A DNA stretch of 64,000 nucleotides. It comes from Pseudomonadota bacterium. Lineage in GTDB: Bacteria > Pseudomonadota > Gammaproteobacteria > Burkholderiales > Burkholderiaceae_B. Below are positions 38,954 through 47,923 of this stretch, in pieces (position 1 is the stretch's first letter; the number at the start of each line of letters is the position of its first letter). Made by a program: the position numbers and the translations under genes. Below the pieces are notes generated by a model. That model saw only the letters and a list, made by a program, of their open reading frames with translations, was not told the origin of the DNA and ran no database searches. The stretch covers positions 62,001 to 126,000 of the forward strand of contig JAFACG010000009.1 in the NCBI GenBank assembly GCA_023425645.1. Direction: 5' to 3'.

Positions 38954-40231
38954 ATGCAAGGCCTGCACCTGACCGCAGATCTCTACCAATGTGCCTGCAG
39001 CCCCAAGCTGCTCATCGATGCCAAGGAGCTGGCGGACTTCTGCCGCCAGCAGACGCTGGACGCGGGGCTGACCATCGTCGGCGAAGAATGGCAGGCATTT
39101 CCTGAATTCGAGGGCCAGCCCGGCGGCGTCACGGGCATGCTGCTGCTGGCCGAGTCGCATCTGGCCATCCATACCTGGCCGGAGCGCGACGGCGTCACGC
39201 TGGACGTCTACGTCTGCAATTTCATGCAGGACAATTCCGGCAAGGCCCAAGCCTTGATCGACGGCCTGGAGGCCGCCTTCAAGCCCGGGCAGTCGCAGCG
39301 CAACCGCATCTGGCGGGGCGATGCGGATGGTCCGGCGCAAGGCGGCGAAGTGCTCACCGAGAACCTGAACGACGACGCCCTGTACGGTTTTCGCTTCACC
39401 GAGCGGCTGCTGCAGCGCGACACGGCCTTCCAGCGGCTGGAATTGCTGCGCTCCGCCACCCTGGGCAAGACGCTGCGTCTGGACGGCTGCCTGATGACCT
39501 CCGAAGCGGACGAATTCTTCTATCACGAGGGTCTGATCCATCCGGCGGCGGTGGCGCATCCGGATCCGCGCCATGCGCTCATCGTGGGCGGCGGCGACGG
39601 CGGCGCCTTGGAAGAATTGCTCAAGCACAACAGCCTGGAACGGGTCACGCTGGTGGACCTGGACGGCGAGGTCATCGAGGTGGCCCGCCAGCACCTGCAG
39701 TCCATCCACAAAGGCGCATTCGATGACCCGCGCGCGGACATCCGCGTAGGCGACGGCTCGGACTTCCTGGCTAGCACGCAGGATCGCTTCGACCTGATCT
39801 ATCTGGACCTGACTGATCCGGAAACCCCGGCCGGGCCGTTGTACACGCCGGCGTTCTTCGAGTCCTGCCGGCAGGCGCTCAAGCCGGGCGGCGCCCTGGT
39901 CCTGCACCTGGGTTCGCCGTTCCATGAACCCGACCAGGTCGCTGCGCTGGGCGCCGATCTGGCCAAGGTGTTCGCGCAGGTGCATGGCTATGGCCTGCAC
40001 ATCCCCCTGTATGGTTCCTATTGGGGCCTGGCCATCGCCTCGGACGAACTGGATCCGCGGACGCTGTCCGGTGCGCAGGTGCAGAAGCGCCTGGCGCAAC
40101 GCTTCACCTCCGATCAGCAGGATTCCCTGCAGTTCTACAATGCCGAGCTGCATGGCGCGCTGTTCGCCCTGCCCACCTTCTACCGTCGCCTGCTGCCGGC
40201 GCAGCAATCCTGCCTGGAAGAGGTCTGCTGA
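38954..40231 (+). CDS. speDE: S-adenosylmethionine decarboxylase-spermidine synthase fusion (SpeD-SpeE)
   Basis: A 425-aa bifunctional polyamine enzyme. Residues 1-120 are a class 1b AdoMet decarboxylase: the self-cleaving, pyruvoyl-forming Ser68 lies in LLLAESHLAIHTWPE with His73 and Cys88, the same spacing as the Ser63-His68-Cys83 triad of Thermotoga SpeD. Residues ~140-425 are spermidine synthase with the AdoMet-type motif LIVGGGDGGALEELLKH and YLDLTDPETPAGPLYTPAFF. The fusion would make and use decarboxylated AdoMet in one protein. AAGGAGCGC precedes the ATG. No ornithine or arginine decarboxylase gene is adjacent. Confidence 0.93.
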   Translation: MQGLHLTADLYQCACSPKLLIDAKELADFCRQQTLDAGLTIVGEEWQAFPEFEGQPGGVTGMLLLAESHLAIHTWPERDGVTLDVYVCNFMQDNSGKAQALIDGLEAAFKPGQSQRNRIWRGDADGPAQGGEVLTENLNDDALYGFRFTERLLQRDTAFQRLELLRSATLGKTLRLDGCLMTSEADEFFYHEGLIHPAAVAHPDPRHALIVGGGDGGALEELLKHNSLERVTLVDLDGEVIEVARQHLQSIHKGAFDDPRADIRVGDGSDFLASTQDRFDLIYLDLTDPETPAGPLYTPAFFESCRQALKPGGALVLHLGSPFHEPDQVAALGADLAKVFAQVHGYGLHIPLYGSYWGLAIASDELDPRTLSGAQVQKRLAQRFTSDQQDSLQFYNAELHGALFALPTFYRRLLPAQQSCLEEVC

Positions 40232-40253
40232 ACGGGTCCGCACCATAGCAACC

Positions 40254-40291
40254 ATAAAAAAAGCCCCCCGGGCCAGGATGGCGCGGGGGGC
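40254..40291. terminator. Terminator between speDE and the MFS gene
   Basis: GCCCCCCG (40263-40270) and CGGGGGGC (40284-40291) form an 8-bp GC stem. Nine A lie before it, giving a T-run on the - strand for the MFS operon. On the + strand the following CTTCTTGTTT gives a weaker signal for speDE. Confidence 0.85.
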
Positions 40292-40307
40292 TTCTTGTTT
40301 GGCGGGA

Positions 40308-41633
40308 TCAGTTGGGAGCGTTTCGGCGGGTGCGGAAGGACAGGATCCAGATGCCCACTGCCAGCTCCAGCGCGGCGATGATCCACAGGCCGCTCTGGAA
40401 GCTGCCTGTGGAGTCCTTCAGCGCGCCCAGCATGAAGGGCGCGCCGAAGCCGGCCAGGTTGGCCACCGAGTTGATGAAGGCCACGCCGATGGCGGCCGCC
40501 GAACCGGCCAGCACGGCATTGGGCAACTGCCAGTAGACCGGAATGCAGCCCATGGTGCCCGAGACGGCGACGGCCAGGCTGATGAAGGCCAGGACGGTGT
40601 TGTTGCCCAGGAACAGGCCTACTCCGGCCAGTCCGAGGGCGCCGATGATGACCGGGATGCCCGTGTGCAGACGCGCTTCGCGGCGGCGGTCGGCGCTGAA
40701 GCCCAAGGCCAGCTGGAAGATGGCGCCGAAGACATAGACCAGTCCGACCAGCAAGCCCACGTGCAGCGGATCGGTGGGGCCCAGCGAGCGCACCAGCGTG
40801 GGCGCGAAGAAGGCCAGGGTGGAGTTGGCGGCCACGATGCCGAAGAACATCAGGGTCAGGGTCCACAGGTCGCGGTTGCCCAGGGCTTTCTTGAAGCTGT
40901 GCTCGCGCGGACCGGCGGCCTTGGCGTCCAGCAGCAGTTCCTCCTTGATCAGGTCTTTCTCGCGCTGGCTGAGCCAGCTCGCTTTCTCGGGGCTGTCCAC
41001 GATGAACATGACCGCCAGGATGCCGGCGAAGATGGTGGGCAGGCCTTCCAGCAGGAACAACCACTGCCAGCCCGACCAGTCATTGACGCCGTGCAGGTTG
41101 GTCATGATCAGGCCGGCCAGCGGCGCGCCGACGACCGAGGCCACGGCCGAGGCCGAGATGAATACGGCGAACGCCTTGGCGCGGCGATGGGCGGGGAACC
41201 AGAAGGTCAGGAACAGGAGCACGCCGGGCTGGAAGCCTGCCTCGAAGGCGCCCAGCAGGAAACGCATCACATAGAAGTAGGCCGGCGTCTTGGTGAACAT
41301 CATCAGCACGCAGATCAGGCCCCAGCCAAAGGCGATGCGCGCCAGGGTCTTGCGTGCGCCGATGCGCAGCAACAGCCAGTTGCTGGGCACTTCGAAAAAG
41401 AAGTAGCCCAGAAAGAAGATGCCGGCGCCGATGCCGTACACGGTTTCGGAAAAGCCCAGCTCGGGCTGCATCTGCAGCTTGGCGAAGCCGATGTTCAGGC
41501 GGTCTATCCAGGCCAGCATCCACAGCAGGAAGATGAAGGGCAGGATGCGCCACATCACCTTCTTGTAGATCCGGTCCAGCTCCTGCTGGCTGGCCGGCGA
41601 TGCCCGGTCCCCGCTCAGGGTCGTCGTTGTCAT
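40308..41633 (-). CDS. MFS transporter, anion:cation symporter (ACS) family
   Basis: A 441-aa inner-membrane transporter with twelve hydrophobic helices. The N-terminal pattern KVMWRILPFIFLLWMLAWID and RLNIGFAKLQMQPELGFSE is typical of the ACS family (phthalate, tartrate, glucarate and allantoate carriers). The MFS motif between helices 2 and 3 is NWLLLRIGARKTLARIAFGW. It is the last of three co-directional genes (MFS, racemase, MFS) behind an RpiR-type regulator. The substrate is probably an organic acid or ureide-like compound, not determinable here. Confidence 0.9.
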   Translation of the reverse strand: MTTTTLSGDRASPASQQELDRIYKKVMWRILPFIFLLWMLAWIDRLNIGFAKLQMQPELGFSETVYGIGAGIFFLGYFFFEVPSNWLLLRIGARKTLARIAFGWGLICVLMMFTKTPAYFYVMRFLLGAFEAGFQPGVLLFLTFWFPAHRRAKAFAVFISASAVASVVGAPLAGLIMTNLHGVNDWSGWQWLFLLEGLPTIFAGILAVMFIVDSPEKASWLSQREKDLIKEELLLDAKAAGPREHSFKKALGNRDLWTLTLMFFGIVAANSTLAFFAPTLVRSLGPTDPLHVGLLVGLVYVFGAIFQLALGFSADRRREARLHTGIPVIIGALGLAGVGLFLGNNTVLAFISLAVAVSGTMGCIPVYWQLPNAVLAGSAAAIGVAFINSVANLAGFGAPFMLGALKDSTGSFQSGLWIIAALELAVGIWILSFRTRRNAPN

Positions 41634-41668
41634 GCTTGCTTCTCCTCTTCGGTATGGTTGCAGCGTAT

Positions 41669-42346
41669 TCAGTTGATGCGCAGGGGCAGCTTTTCGGCCA
41701 TCAGTTCACAGGCGGCGACGATGGGGTTGACCACGGGCACGGCCAGCTTGTCCTGCAGGTCCTGCGCGCTTTGCGCCAGGGGGCCGCCGCCGATGATGAC
41801 GGCGCGGGCGCCGTCCTGTTCGATGCAGGCGCGCACGCTGTCCTCCAGTTCCTGGTTCTGGCGCTCGGGCGATCGGGCCAGATCCAGCGGCGGGGTGGGC
41901 GTCAGGCGCAGGCCGGAGAACTGGCTGCGCCACCCGTAGCGACGCACCTGTTCCAGAATGGATTGTTCCAGCCCAGGCGTGGTGGTCGCGATGCCGAAGG
42001 GCGAGCCGGCCCGGGCGGCCTGCAGCATGGAGGCCTGGCCGATGCCGATCACAGGCGGTTCCACCTGCTCGGCCAGTGCCGCCAGGCCCGGATCGCCGAA
42101 GGCGCCCACGATCACGCCGTCCGCGTGGCGAGCCTGTTCCAGCACCAGGGGATGTTCGGCGATGGAGGCGGCCTGCGCCAGTTCCTCCATCTCGGTCAGC
42201 ATGCCGGGGCCTTGCGGGGCGGTCAGGCCCCGTACCAGGATGTCGCGCCGCTCCAGCCGGTCAAAGCAGGCCTGCGCGATGGCGACCATCATGTCCGTGG
42301 TCTGGCAGGAGGTGTTGGGATTGATGAGCAATACGGTATGAGACAT
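41669..42346 (-). CDS. Asp/Glu/hydantoin racemase family protein
   Basis: A 225-aa cytoplasmic enzyme of the aspartate/glutamate/hydantoin racemase superfamily. It starts MSHTVLLINPNTSCQTTDMM, with the conserved INPNT loop. The expected first catalytic Cys position reads VIVGAFGDPGLAALAE, where hydantoin racemases have a Cys (ACFGDPG), so the residue here appears to be Ala. The second site, AVIIGGGPLAQSA, also lacks the usual Cys (GCAGM/L). With both cysteine positions changed, racemase activity is doubtful; it may be a decarboxylase-like or divergent member. It lies between two transporter genes. Confidence 0.82.
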   Translation of the reverse strand: MSHTVLLINPNTSCQTTDMMVAIAQACFDRLERRDILVRGLTAPQGPGMLTEMEELAQAASIAEHPLVLEQARHADGVIVGAFGDPGLAALAEQVEPPVIGIGQASMLQAARAGSPFGIATTTPGLEQSILEQVRRYGWRSQFSGLRLTPTPPLDLARSPERQNQELEDSVRACIEQDGARAVIIGGGPLAQSAQDLQDKLAVPVVNPIVAACELMAEKLPLRIN

Positions 42347-42393
42347 AAAGGTATGCGCAATGGCCGGGGCGAGCCCGGCCGGTCAGATTGAAA

Positions 42394-43815
42394 TCAGGTA
42401 TCCAGGGGGCGGCCGAAGGTCTCGGGCGCCAGCTGCAGGACGGCGGCGAAGGTGACGTACATGCCCGCCATCAGGGTGAACATGCAGCCTACGCCGTAGA
42501 CTTCCAGCACCCAGCCGCTCAGGGTCGGCACGAAGGCGCCGGCCAGCGTTCCCAGGGCCAGGATGAAGGCGGTGCCGAATGCCCGCACGCGGGTGGGATA
42601 GAGTTCAGGAGCGAAGATCCAGATCGTCGTGTTGAGCAGCAGCACGCAGAACTGGAAGGCGGCGCCGAACAGCAGCACCAGCGCGATGTTGTGGCTGAGG
42701 AAGCCGAAGGCCAGGCCCGAGGCGCAGGCCAGCAGGGCGCCGACGGTGAACACGCGCTTGCGTGGCATGCGCGAACCCAGGTAGGAGGCGGTCAGCGCGC
42801 CCAGCAGGCTGCCGGACTGCATCAGGATGGTGAAGGTGTAGCTCTTGACCAGCGAGTGGCCCTGTTCCACCAGCAAGGTGGGCATCAAGGTCAACACGGT
42901 CAGCTGAGCGCCGTAGGTCATGCACACGGCAATGCCGGTGACCAGCGTGCGCAGGGCGAGCGACCCCTGGAAGATCTCTCCCAGGCGTACGCGCTCGGCT
43001 TTCTGGGCCTGAGGGCCGCTTTGCAGGTAGGGGTAGGGATTGGCTACGTTGCGTCCCAGCTTGCCCGAGGCCAGGATGTTGAGCACCTTGTTGGCTTCCT
43101 CGATGCGTCCCTGGGAGACCAGGAAGCGCGGCGTTTCAGGGATGTAGCGGCGGTAGAACAACACCATGAACGCCGGCATCACCAGCAGACCGAACAGCCA
43201 GCGCCAGCTCTCGGGGCCGGGGAACAGGGTGAACACCAGCAGGCCGAAGGCGGGGGCGAGCATATTGCCCAGGCCGCCGCCGGCCACGTTAATGGTGCCC
43301 ACGGCCGTGCCGCGAAAACGCGAGGAGCAGAACTCGGCCAGCATGGTGACTGCGATCGAGATCTCGCCGCCCAGCCCGAAACCCACGATAACGCGGCCCA
43401 GGCCCAGGACCCAGTAGCTGGGCGCCAGCGCGCAGATCAGCGCGCCCAGGGTGAACAGGCCCAGGTTGATGGTCAGCATGACGCGCCGGCCGTAGTGGTC
43501 GGCGATGTAGCCCGAGAGCAGGCGTCCCAGAGCCGCTGCGGCGAAGGTCAGCGTGTTCAGAAAGCCCACGTCGCGGGTGCTGATGCCCCAGTACTCCTGC
43601 AGCAGGGGGCCGACCAGGCCGACGGCGTTCTGCTCCAGCACATCGAACAAGACGCCCAGCAGGATCAGGGCCAGCACTTTGCGATGCGAGTTGGTGACTC
43701 CGATGGTCTCCAGCGAATGCTCCAGCTGGTGCTGAACTGTGGCGCCGCCGGCCGAAGGGGCGGCCGCGTCGGGGCGCGCGGCGTCCCCTGGCAGGGCTTG
43801 GCTTGTGGTATGCAT
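42394..43815 (-). CDS. MFS transporter, aromatic acid/sugar-type
   Basis: A 473-aa inner-membrane carrier with twelve hydrophobic helices and a hydrophilic ~40-residue N-terminal tail. Family motifs are SGYIADHYGRRVMLTINLGL between helices 2 and 3 and the SP-family-like YIPETPRFLVSQGRIEEANK before the central loop, as in AAHS/SP-type transporters. Start 43815 (MHTTSQALPG) has GAGGAGACT upstream; the frame to 43860 reads into the operator region. It is the first gene of the operon and lies directly behind paired AT-rich palindromes likely bound by the RpiR regulator. Confidence 0.88.
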   Translation of the reverse strand: MHTTSQALPGDAARPDAAAPSAGGATVQHQLEHSLETIGVTNSHRKVLALILLGVLFDVLEQNAVGLVGPLLQEYWGISTRDVGFLNTLTFAAAALGRLLSGYIADHYGRRVMLTINLGLFTLGALICALAPSYWVLGLGRVIVGFGLGGEISIAVTMLAEFCSSRFRGTAVGTINVAGGGLGNMLAPAFGLLVFTLFPGPESWRWLFGLLVMPAFMVLFYRRYIPETPRFLVSQGRIEEANKVLNILASGKLGRNVANPYPYLQSGPQAQKAERVRLGEIFQGSLALRTLVTGIAVCMTYGAQLTVLTLMPTLLVEQGHSLVKSYTFTILMQSGSLLGALTASYLGSRMPRKRVFTVGALLACASGLAFGFLSHNIALVLLFGAAFQFCVLLLNTTIWIFAPELYPTRVRAFGTAFILALGTLAGAFVPTLSGWVLEVYGVGCMFTLMAGMYVTFAAVLQLAPETFGRPLDT

Positions 43816-43858
43816 GATAGTCTCCTCGTTCAAGGACGCGCGTGGCGCGCCCGCCTCC

Positions 43859-43903
43859 ATACAAAATTTTTTCAGTGATTATTGATATGAAAAAATTTTT
43901 GCA
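43859..43903 (-). promoter_or_regulatory. Paired AT-rich palindromes, candidate RpiR operators
   Basis: AAAATTTTTTCA (43863-43874) and TGAAAAAATTTT (43888-43899) are perfect 12-bp complements. Each half is itself close to the palindrome TGAAAAAATTTTTTCA (left 43859-43874, right 43888-43903), with centres 29 bp apart. They lie 44-88 bp upstream of the first MFS gene start, between it and the RpiR gene. Paired palindromes about three helical turns apart suit cooperative binding by an RpiR dimer. Confidence 0.65.
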
Positions 43904-44037
43904 AAACTAGGGTAAACGAGAAAGATCTTTGCAGGACTCTCGATGGGAGTCGCCAAATCATTGATACCTAAGGGAAACTTAAATAATCGCGGATATAACT
44001 ATGTCCGCATGATGATTATTTGCTTTTCTGATAATGC

Positions 44038-44886
44038 TCACAGTTCCTGGAAGCAGTCATGGAAGGCTTCCACCATGCCCAGGTGCCGGCGTCCTGTCGG
44101 GCCCGCATTGTCCATGATCTGGCTCAGGATGAGGTGGCACAGGCCGATGACGGCCACGTGGTTGTCCAGAACGCCGGGGGATTGCACGTCGCAACGCACT
44201 GTCCAGCGACAGGGGCTCTTTTCAGGGCTGAGCTGATCGGTGATGTGCAGAACATTGGGGCAGTTATGCGCCAGTTGCTCGATCAGCAGGCCCATGCCGC
44301 GCACACGGCGGCGCAAGGCGAACACCACGACCACGTCCTGCTCGCGTATGCCCGCCAGGTGCTCGCCCATGGTCTCCCCAGGGCCGGGGATCAACTGCGC
44401 GTCGGGCACGATCTGCAGGAGCTGCCAGCGAAAGTAGCTGGCCAGCGCGTGGCTGGACCGGAAGCCCAGCACCCATACCTTGCGGGCGCCTATGATGGCA
44501 TGGGCGATCTCATCGAGCAGGGATTCGGGAATGCGGCGATACGTGGAGGCAAGATTGCTCTGGCTTTGCTGCAGGTGGGTGGCCAGCGAGCGGCCTGTCT
44601 CGGTCTCGGTGGCGGCCAGCAGCAGGGGGGAGCCGGCATTCTTCTCGGAACGTACCTGCTTGCGGGCGGCTTCGTAATTGGTGTAGCCCAGCCGGCGGAT
44701 GAAGCGGGTGACCGTGGCGTTGGAAACATGCGCCAGGGACGCCAGTTCGGATGCCGTATAGCCGGCCAGATCGCCCGGAAAGTCCAGGGCGAATTCCGCC
44801 AGGCGTCGTTCAGAAGGAGAAAGATCGTTGAGAATCTCGCGTATGCGTCCAACAAACGATTTGGCGGCGGTATCGGGCATGGGCAT
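44038..44886 (-). CDS. MurR/RpiR family transcriptional regulator
   Basis: A 282-aa regulator. The N-terminal RpiR HTH spans about residues 10-85 (LSPSERRLAEFALDFPGDLA, SLAHVSNATVTRFIRRLGY). The C-terminal SIS domain (about 125-265; KVWVLGFRSSHALASYFRW, REQDVVVVFALRRR) binds phosphosugars or related ligands in relatives. It lies upstream of and co-directional with the MFS-racemase-MFS genes, which it probably controls via the palindromes at 43859-43903. Many such regulators in Burkholderiales control amino-acid or hydantoin-like catabolic operons. Confidence 0.9.
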   Translation of the reverse strand: MPMPDTAAKSFVGRIREILNDLSPSERRLAEFALDFPGDLAGYTASELASLAHVSNATVTRFIRRLGYTNYEAARKQVRSEKNAGSPLLLAATETETGRSLATHLQQSQSNLASTYRRIPESLLDEIAHAIIGARKVWVLGFRSSHALASYFRWQLLQIVPDAQLIPGPGETMGEHLAGIREQDVVVVFALRRRVRGMGLLIEQLAHNCPNVLHITDQLSPEKSPCRWTVRCDVQSPGVLDNHVAVIGLCHLILSQIMDNAGPTGRRHLGMVEAFHDCFQEL

Positions 44887-45110
44887 TTCGGGTTCTGCTT
44901 GTGATGTATTCGGGATTTTATCCGTGGCTGACTCAACTGTATCAAAATTTCCGATTCGATACCGGCCGCGCCGAAACAGAATAAATTAAGCCAATACATT
45001 TCAGGCATAAGCTTTTGCGCGCGCCGGGCATGAGCAAATAGACATTGCTTCGTTCTTCGGCGTCAGGAGGATTGATATCTTTTCCTTACAAATTGATGAA
45101 AGGAGAAGTC

Positions 45111-46049
45111 ATGTCATTGCTCAAACATTTTGCCGGCCTTTTGTCTGCCAGTGCGCTGGCCGCAGGCCTGATGGCCCCGCTGGCCGCCCAGGCAGCGGCC
45201 GCCGACGTGCTGGTCAGCACCGAATGGCTGGAAAAGAACCTGGACGATCCCAAGGTCCGCGTGATCGAGGTCAGCGTCAACCCCGGTCTGTACGAACGCG
45301 GGCACATCCGCGGCGCGGCCAATTTCCGCTGGCATACCGACCTGGTCGACACGGCGCGGCGTGACATCGTCGGCAAGGACCAGTTCCAGAACCTGTTGCG
45401 CCAGGCCGGCGTCAACCAGGACTCGGTCACGGTCCTGTACGGCGACAGCAATAACTGGTTTGCCGCCTGGGGCGCCTGGGTGTTCGACATCTACGGCGTG
45501 CCGAATGTGAAGCTGCTCGATGGCGGCCGCAAGAAATGGGAGGCCGAGGGCCGGGCCCTGAGTCCGGCCGTGCCTGAACGCAAGCCCGGCAACATCATCG
45601 TGCAGGCGGCCAATGAAGACCTGCGCGCCCGCCTGAGCGATGTGCTGGCCGTGGCCAAGAAGGAAAAAGACGCCGTGCTGGTGGACATCCGTTCGGCCGA
45701 TGAATACAACGGCAAGATCTTCGCGCCCAACGGCGTGCCGGAGCTGGCCGTGCGCGCCGGCCATATTCCCGGCGCGGTCAACGTGACCTGGAGCAAGCTG
45801 GTGGCCGAGGACGGCACCTTCAAGTCCGTGGAGGAGCTCAAGAAGATCTACGCGGACGCGGGCGTGGATGGCAGCAAGCCCGTCATCACCTACTGCCGCA
45901 TCGGCGAGCGCTCCAGCCACTCCTGGTTCGCCCTGAAGAAGCTGCTGGGCTTCGAGGTGCGCAACTATGACGGCTCCTGGACGGAATACGGCAACTCCGT
46001 GGGCGTGCCGATCGACAATCCGGCCGGCACGGTCTGGGGCCAGACCTGA
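45111..46049 (+). CDS. Periplasmic thiosulfate sulfurtransferase (two-domain rhodanese)
   Basis: A 312-aa exported protein. The signal peptide (MSLLKHFAGLLSASALAAGL...) ends near AQAAAA. Two rhodanese domains follow: an inactive N-terminal one (GHIRGAANFRWHTDLVD) and a catalytic one with the persulfide Cys in TYCRIGERSSHSW. It transfers sulfane sulfur from thiosulfate to thiol or cyanide acceptors. AAAGGAGAAGTC precedes ATG 45111. The TsuA-like thiosulfate transporter gene 14 bp downstream suggests joint thiosulfate handling across the inner membrane. Confidence 0.92.
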   Translation: MSLLKHFAGLLSASALAAGLMAPLAAQAAAADVLVSTEWLEKNLDDPKVRVIEVSVNPGLYERGHIRGAANFRWHTDLVDTARRDIVGKDQFQNLLRQAGVNQDSVTVLYGDSNNWFAAWGAWVFDIYGVPNVKLLDGGRKKWEAEGRALSPAVPERKPGNIIVQAANEDLRARLSDVLAVAKKEKDAVLVDIRSADEYNGKIFAPNGVPELAVRAGHIPGAVNVTWSKLVAEDGTFKSVEELKKIYADAGVDGSKPVITYCRIGERSSHSWFALKKLLGFEVRNYDGSWTEYGNSVGVPIDNPAGTVWGQT

Positions 46050-46063
46050 TACGGAGCGCATGA

Positions 46064-47263
46064 ATGACGGCAGGCACTTTCGAGCCTGCACGCGGCGGAC
46101 GGCCAGCCCGGGTGCTGGCCGTTTTGCTCGTGCTGGCCTTGATCCTCTTCAGTTTCCACCTTTCCGGCATACCGGGCGAAGGCCGCGTCCTGGCTTTCGC
46201 CGTCCTGGCCGGCGGCCTGTTCGGGCTCGCGCTGCAGCGCTCGCGCTTCTGTTTCTTCTGCGTGACGCGCGACTTCCTGGACAGGCGCGACGCCCGCGGC
46301 TTGCTGGGCATCGTGGCGGCGCTGGCCGTCGGGATGTTGGGCTATCACGTCCTGTTCAGCGTCTTCCTGCCTGTGCCGGCGGCCGGCCGGCTGCCGCCGG
46401 GCGCCCATATCGGACCGGTCAGTTATGTGCTGGTGGTGGCCGCCTTCGTGTTCGGCCTGGGCATGGCGATTTCGGGCTCCTGCATCAGCGCGCATCTCTA
46501 TCGCCTGGGCGAGGGCGCACTGGCTTCGCCATTTGCCCTGCTGGGCGCCATTCTGGGGTTCGGCCTGGGCTTTCTGTGCTGGAATGTTCTGTATCTGGAT
46601 GCCATACAGGCCGCGCCGATCGCCTGGATTCCCGCCTGGACCGGAAGCTATGGCCTGTCCCTGCTGCTGCAGCTGGGTGCGCTGGGCGTGCTCGCTCTGC
46701 TTCTGTGGCGCCGACATGTCGCTCCGGCGGGGACGCCGGCACGTTCTGCGAAAGCCCATCCCTTGCTGGGCCGCTGGCCGGTGTGGGCGGGCGGCCTGCT
46801 GATCGGCTTTCTGGGCGTCATGTCCTATTTTCGCTATGCGCCGCTGGGCGTCACCGCGGAACTGGGCAGCCTGGCGCGCACGGTGGGTTCTGGGCTGGGC
46901 TGGATTCCGAGCCGGCTGGAAGGCCTGGATGGTTTCGCCGGTTGCGCAACGGTGCTGAAAGAGACCTTGTTTTCGCCCAATGGCGTGTTCGTGATCGGCC
47001 TGGTGCTGGCCTCCTGGGCCAGCGCTCTGGCGGCAGGCGAGTTCAAGCCCGTGCGTCCGAGCGGGCGCGATGTGGCGCGCAACTTTGTCGGCGGCATATT
47101 GCTGGGCTGGGGCAGCATGCTGGCCCTAGGCTGCACGGTGGGCACGCTGCTGTCGGGCGTCATGGCCGGCGCGGCGTCCGGCTGGATCTTCGCCGCGGCT
47201 TGCCTGGCCGGCATCTGGACGGGGTGGCGCGCCCGCCAGTGGGTGGGGCGGCGCCTGGGCTGA
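46064..47263 (+). CDS. YeeE/YedE (TsuA-like) thiosulfate transporter
   Basis: A 399-aa inner-membrane protein of the YeeE/YedE family, whose member TsuA imports thiosulfate. About ten hydrophobic helices and the family cysteine motifs are visible: RSRFCFFCVTRDFLD, AISGSCISAHLYRLGEG and LALGCTVGTLLSGV. The partner TusA-like YeeD protein is not present; instead a periplasmic rhodanese lies directly upstream, which may prepare or use sulfur on the outer side. ATG 46064 was chosen over the out-of-frame ATG 46060. Confidence 0.88.
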   Translation: MTAGTFEPARGGRPARVLAVLLVLALILFSFHLSGIPGEGRVLAFAVLAGGLFGLALQRSRFCFFCVTRDFLDRRDARGLLGIVAALAVGMLGYHVLFSVFLPVPAAGRLPPGAHIGPVSYVLVVAAFVFGLGMAISGSCISAHLYRLGEGALASPFALLGAILGFGLGFLCWNVLYLDAIQAAPIAWIPAWTGSYGLSLLLQLGALGVLALLLWRRHVAPAGTPARSAKAHPLLGRWPVWAGGLLIGFLGVMSYFRYAPLGVTAELGSLARTVGSGLGWIPSRLEGLDGFAGCATVLKETLFSPNGVFVIGLVLASWASALAAGEFKPVRPSGRDVARNFVGGILLGWGSMLALGCTVGTLLSGVMAGAASGWIFAAACLAGIWTGWRARQWVGRRLG

Positions 47264-47271
47264 ACGCCTTG

Positions 47272-47781
47272 TCAGCGTCCTTCCAGGACCTCGAAGTGCC
47301 GGCGCAGTTCGTTCAGGGCGTGGACCAGCGAGCCCTGGACGAACTGGGTGCTGACGGCCACCATCAGGTTGCAGGGCAGGTCGAAATCTTCCACCAGGGC
47401 GCCGTTGCGGTCGCGCCAGAGCTGGATGGCCGAATCCAGCACCAGCGGCCCGTAGTGCTCGCGAACGGTTTCCAGCACGGTGCCTTCGTATTGGCGGTAG
47501 GTGAATACCGGCAGGCCCTGCGCCACGGCATAGCCGATCTCGAACGCGGTGCCGGTGTCCATTTCCGCGCCGCGAAAGGGGATGATGTTGGCGACGACCG
47601 CGTCGGCTTCATTCAGCAGGCGGATGTTGAGGTGGTAGATGGACGCCGGATCATTCTTTTCCTGGTCCACGGGATGCAGGGGCTCGAAGCCGAATTCGCG
47701 GACCATCTGCTTGTGCAGGGCGGCCCGCTCCAGGGCGTCGCTGAAAAACACATCCGGGCCAGCCAGGTAAATCCGTTTCAT
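47272..47781 (-). CDS. Nucleoside 2-deoxyribosyltransferase family protein
   Basis: A 169-aa cytoplasmic enzyme. It starts MKRIYLAGPDVFFSDA, has the family block FRGAEMDTGTAFEIGYAVAQ with the catalytic Glu environment, and ends near a helical dimer segment. Family members move deoxyribose between bases or hydrolyse (deoxy)nucleotides in salvage or pool cleaning. The start at 47781 has GGGAGAC upstream; the longer frame to 47814 was not used. It converges with tsuA (8-bp gap). Confidence 0.9.
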   Translation of the reverse strand: MKRIYLAGPDVFFSDALERAALHKQMVREFGFEPLHPVDQEKNDPASIYHLNIRLLNEADAVVANIIPFRGAEMDTGTAFEIGYAVAQGLPVFTYRQYEGTVLETVREHYGPLVLDSAIQLWRDRNGALVEDFDLPCNLMVAVSTQFVQGSLVHALNELRRHFEVLEGR

Positions 47782-47923
47782 GGGGCAGTCTCCCTTGTAC
47801 GCCGCCTGCGGCATCCGGGTCGTGAGGACCCGGCGCCTGCGGCACGGCCAGCTTCAGGCCATGGGATATTTTATCGGGCTGACCGGGACGGCGGAGCTTC
47901 TTTTTTTGCGAAGGGGCCTATGA

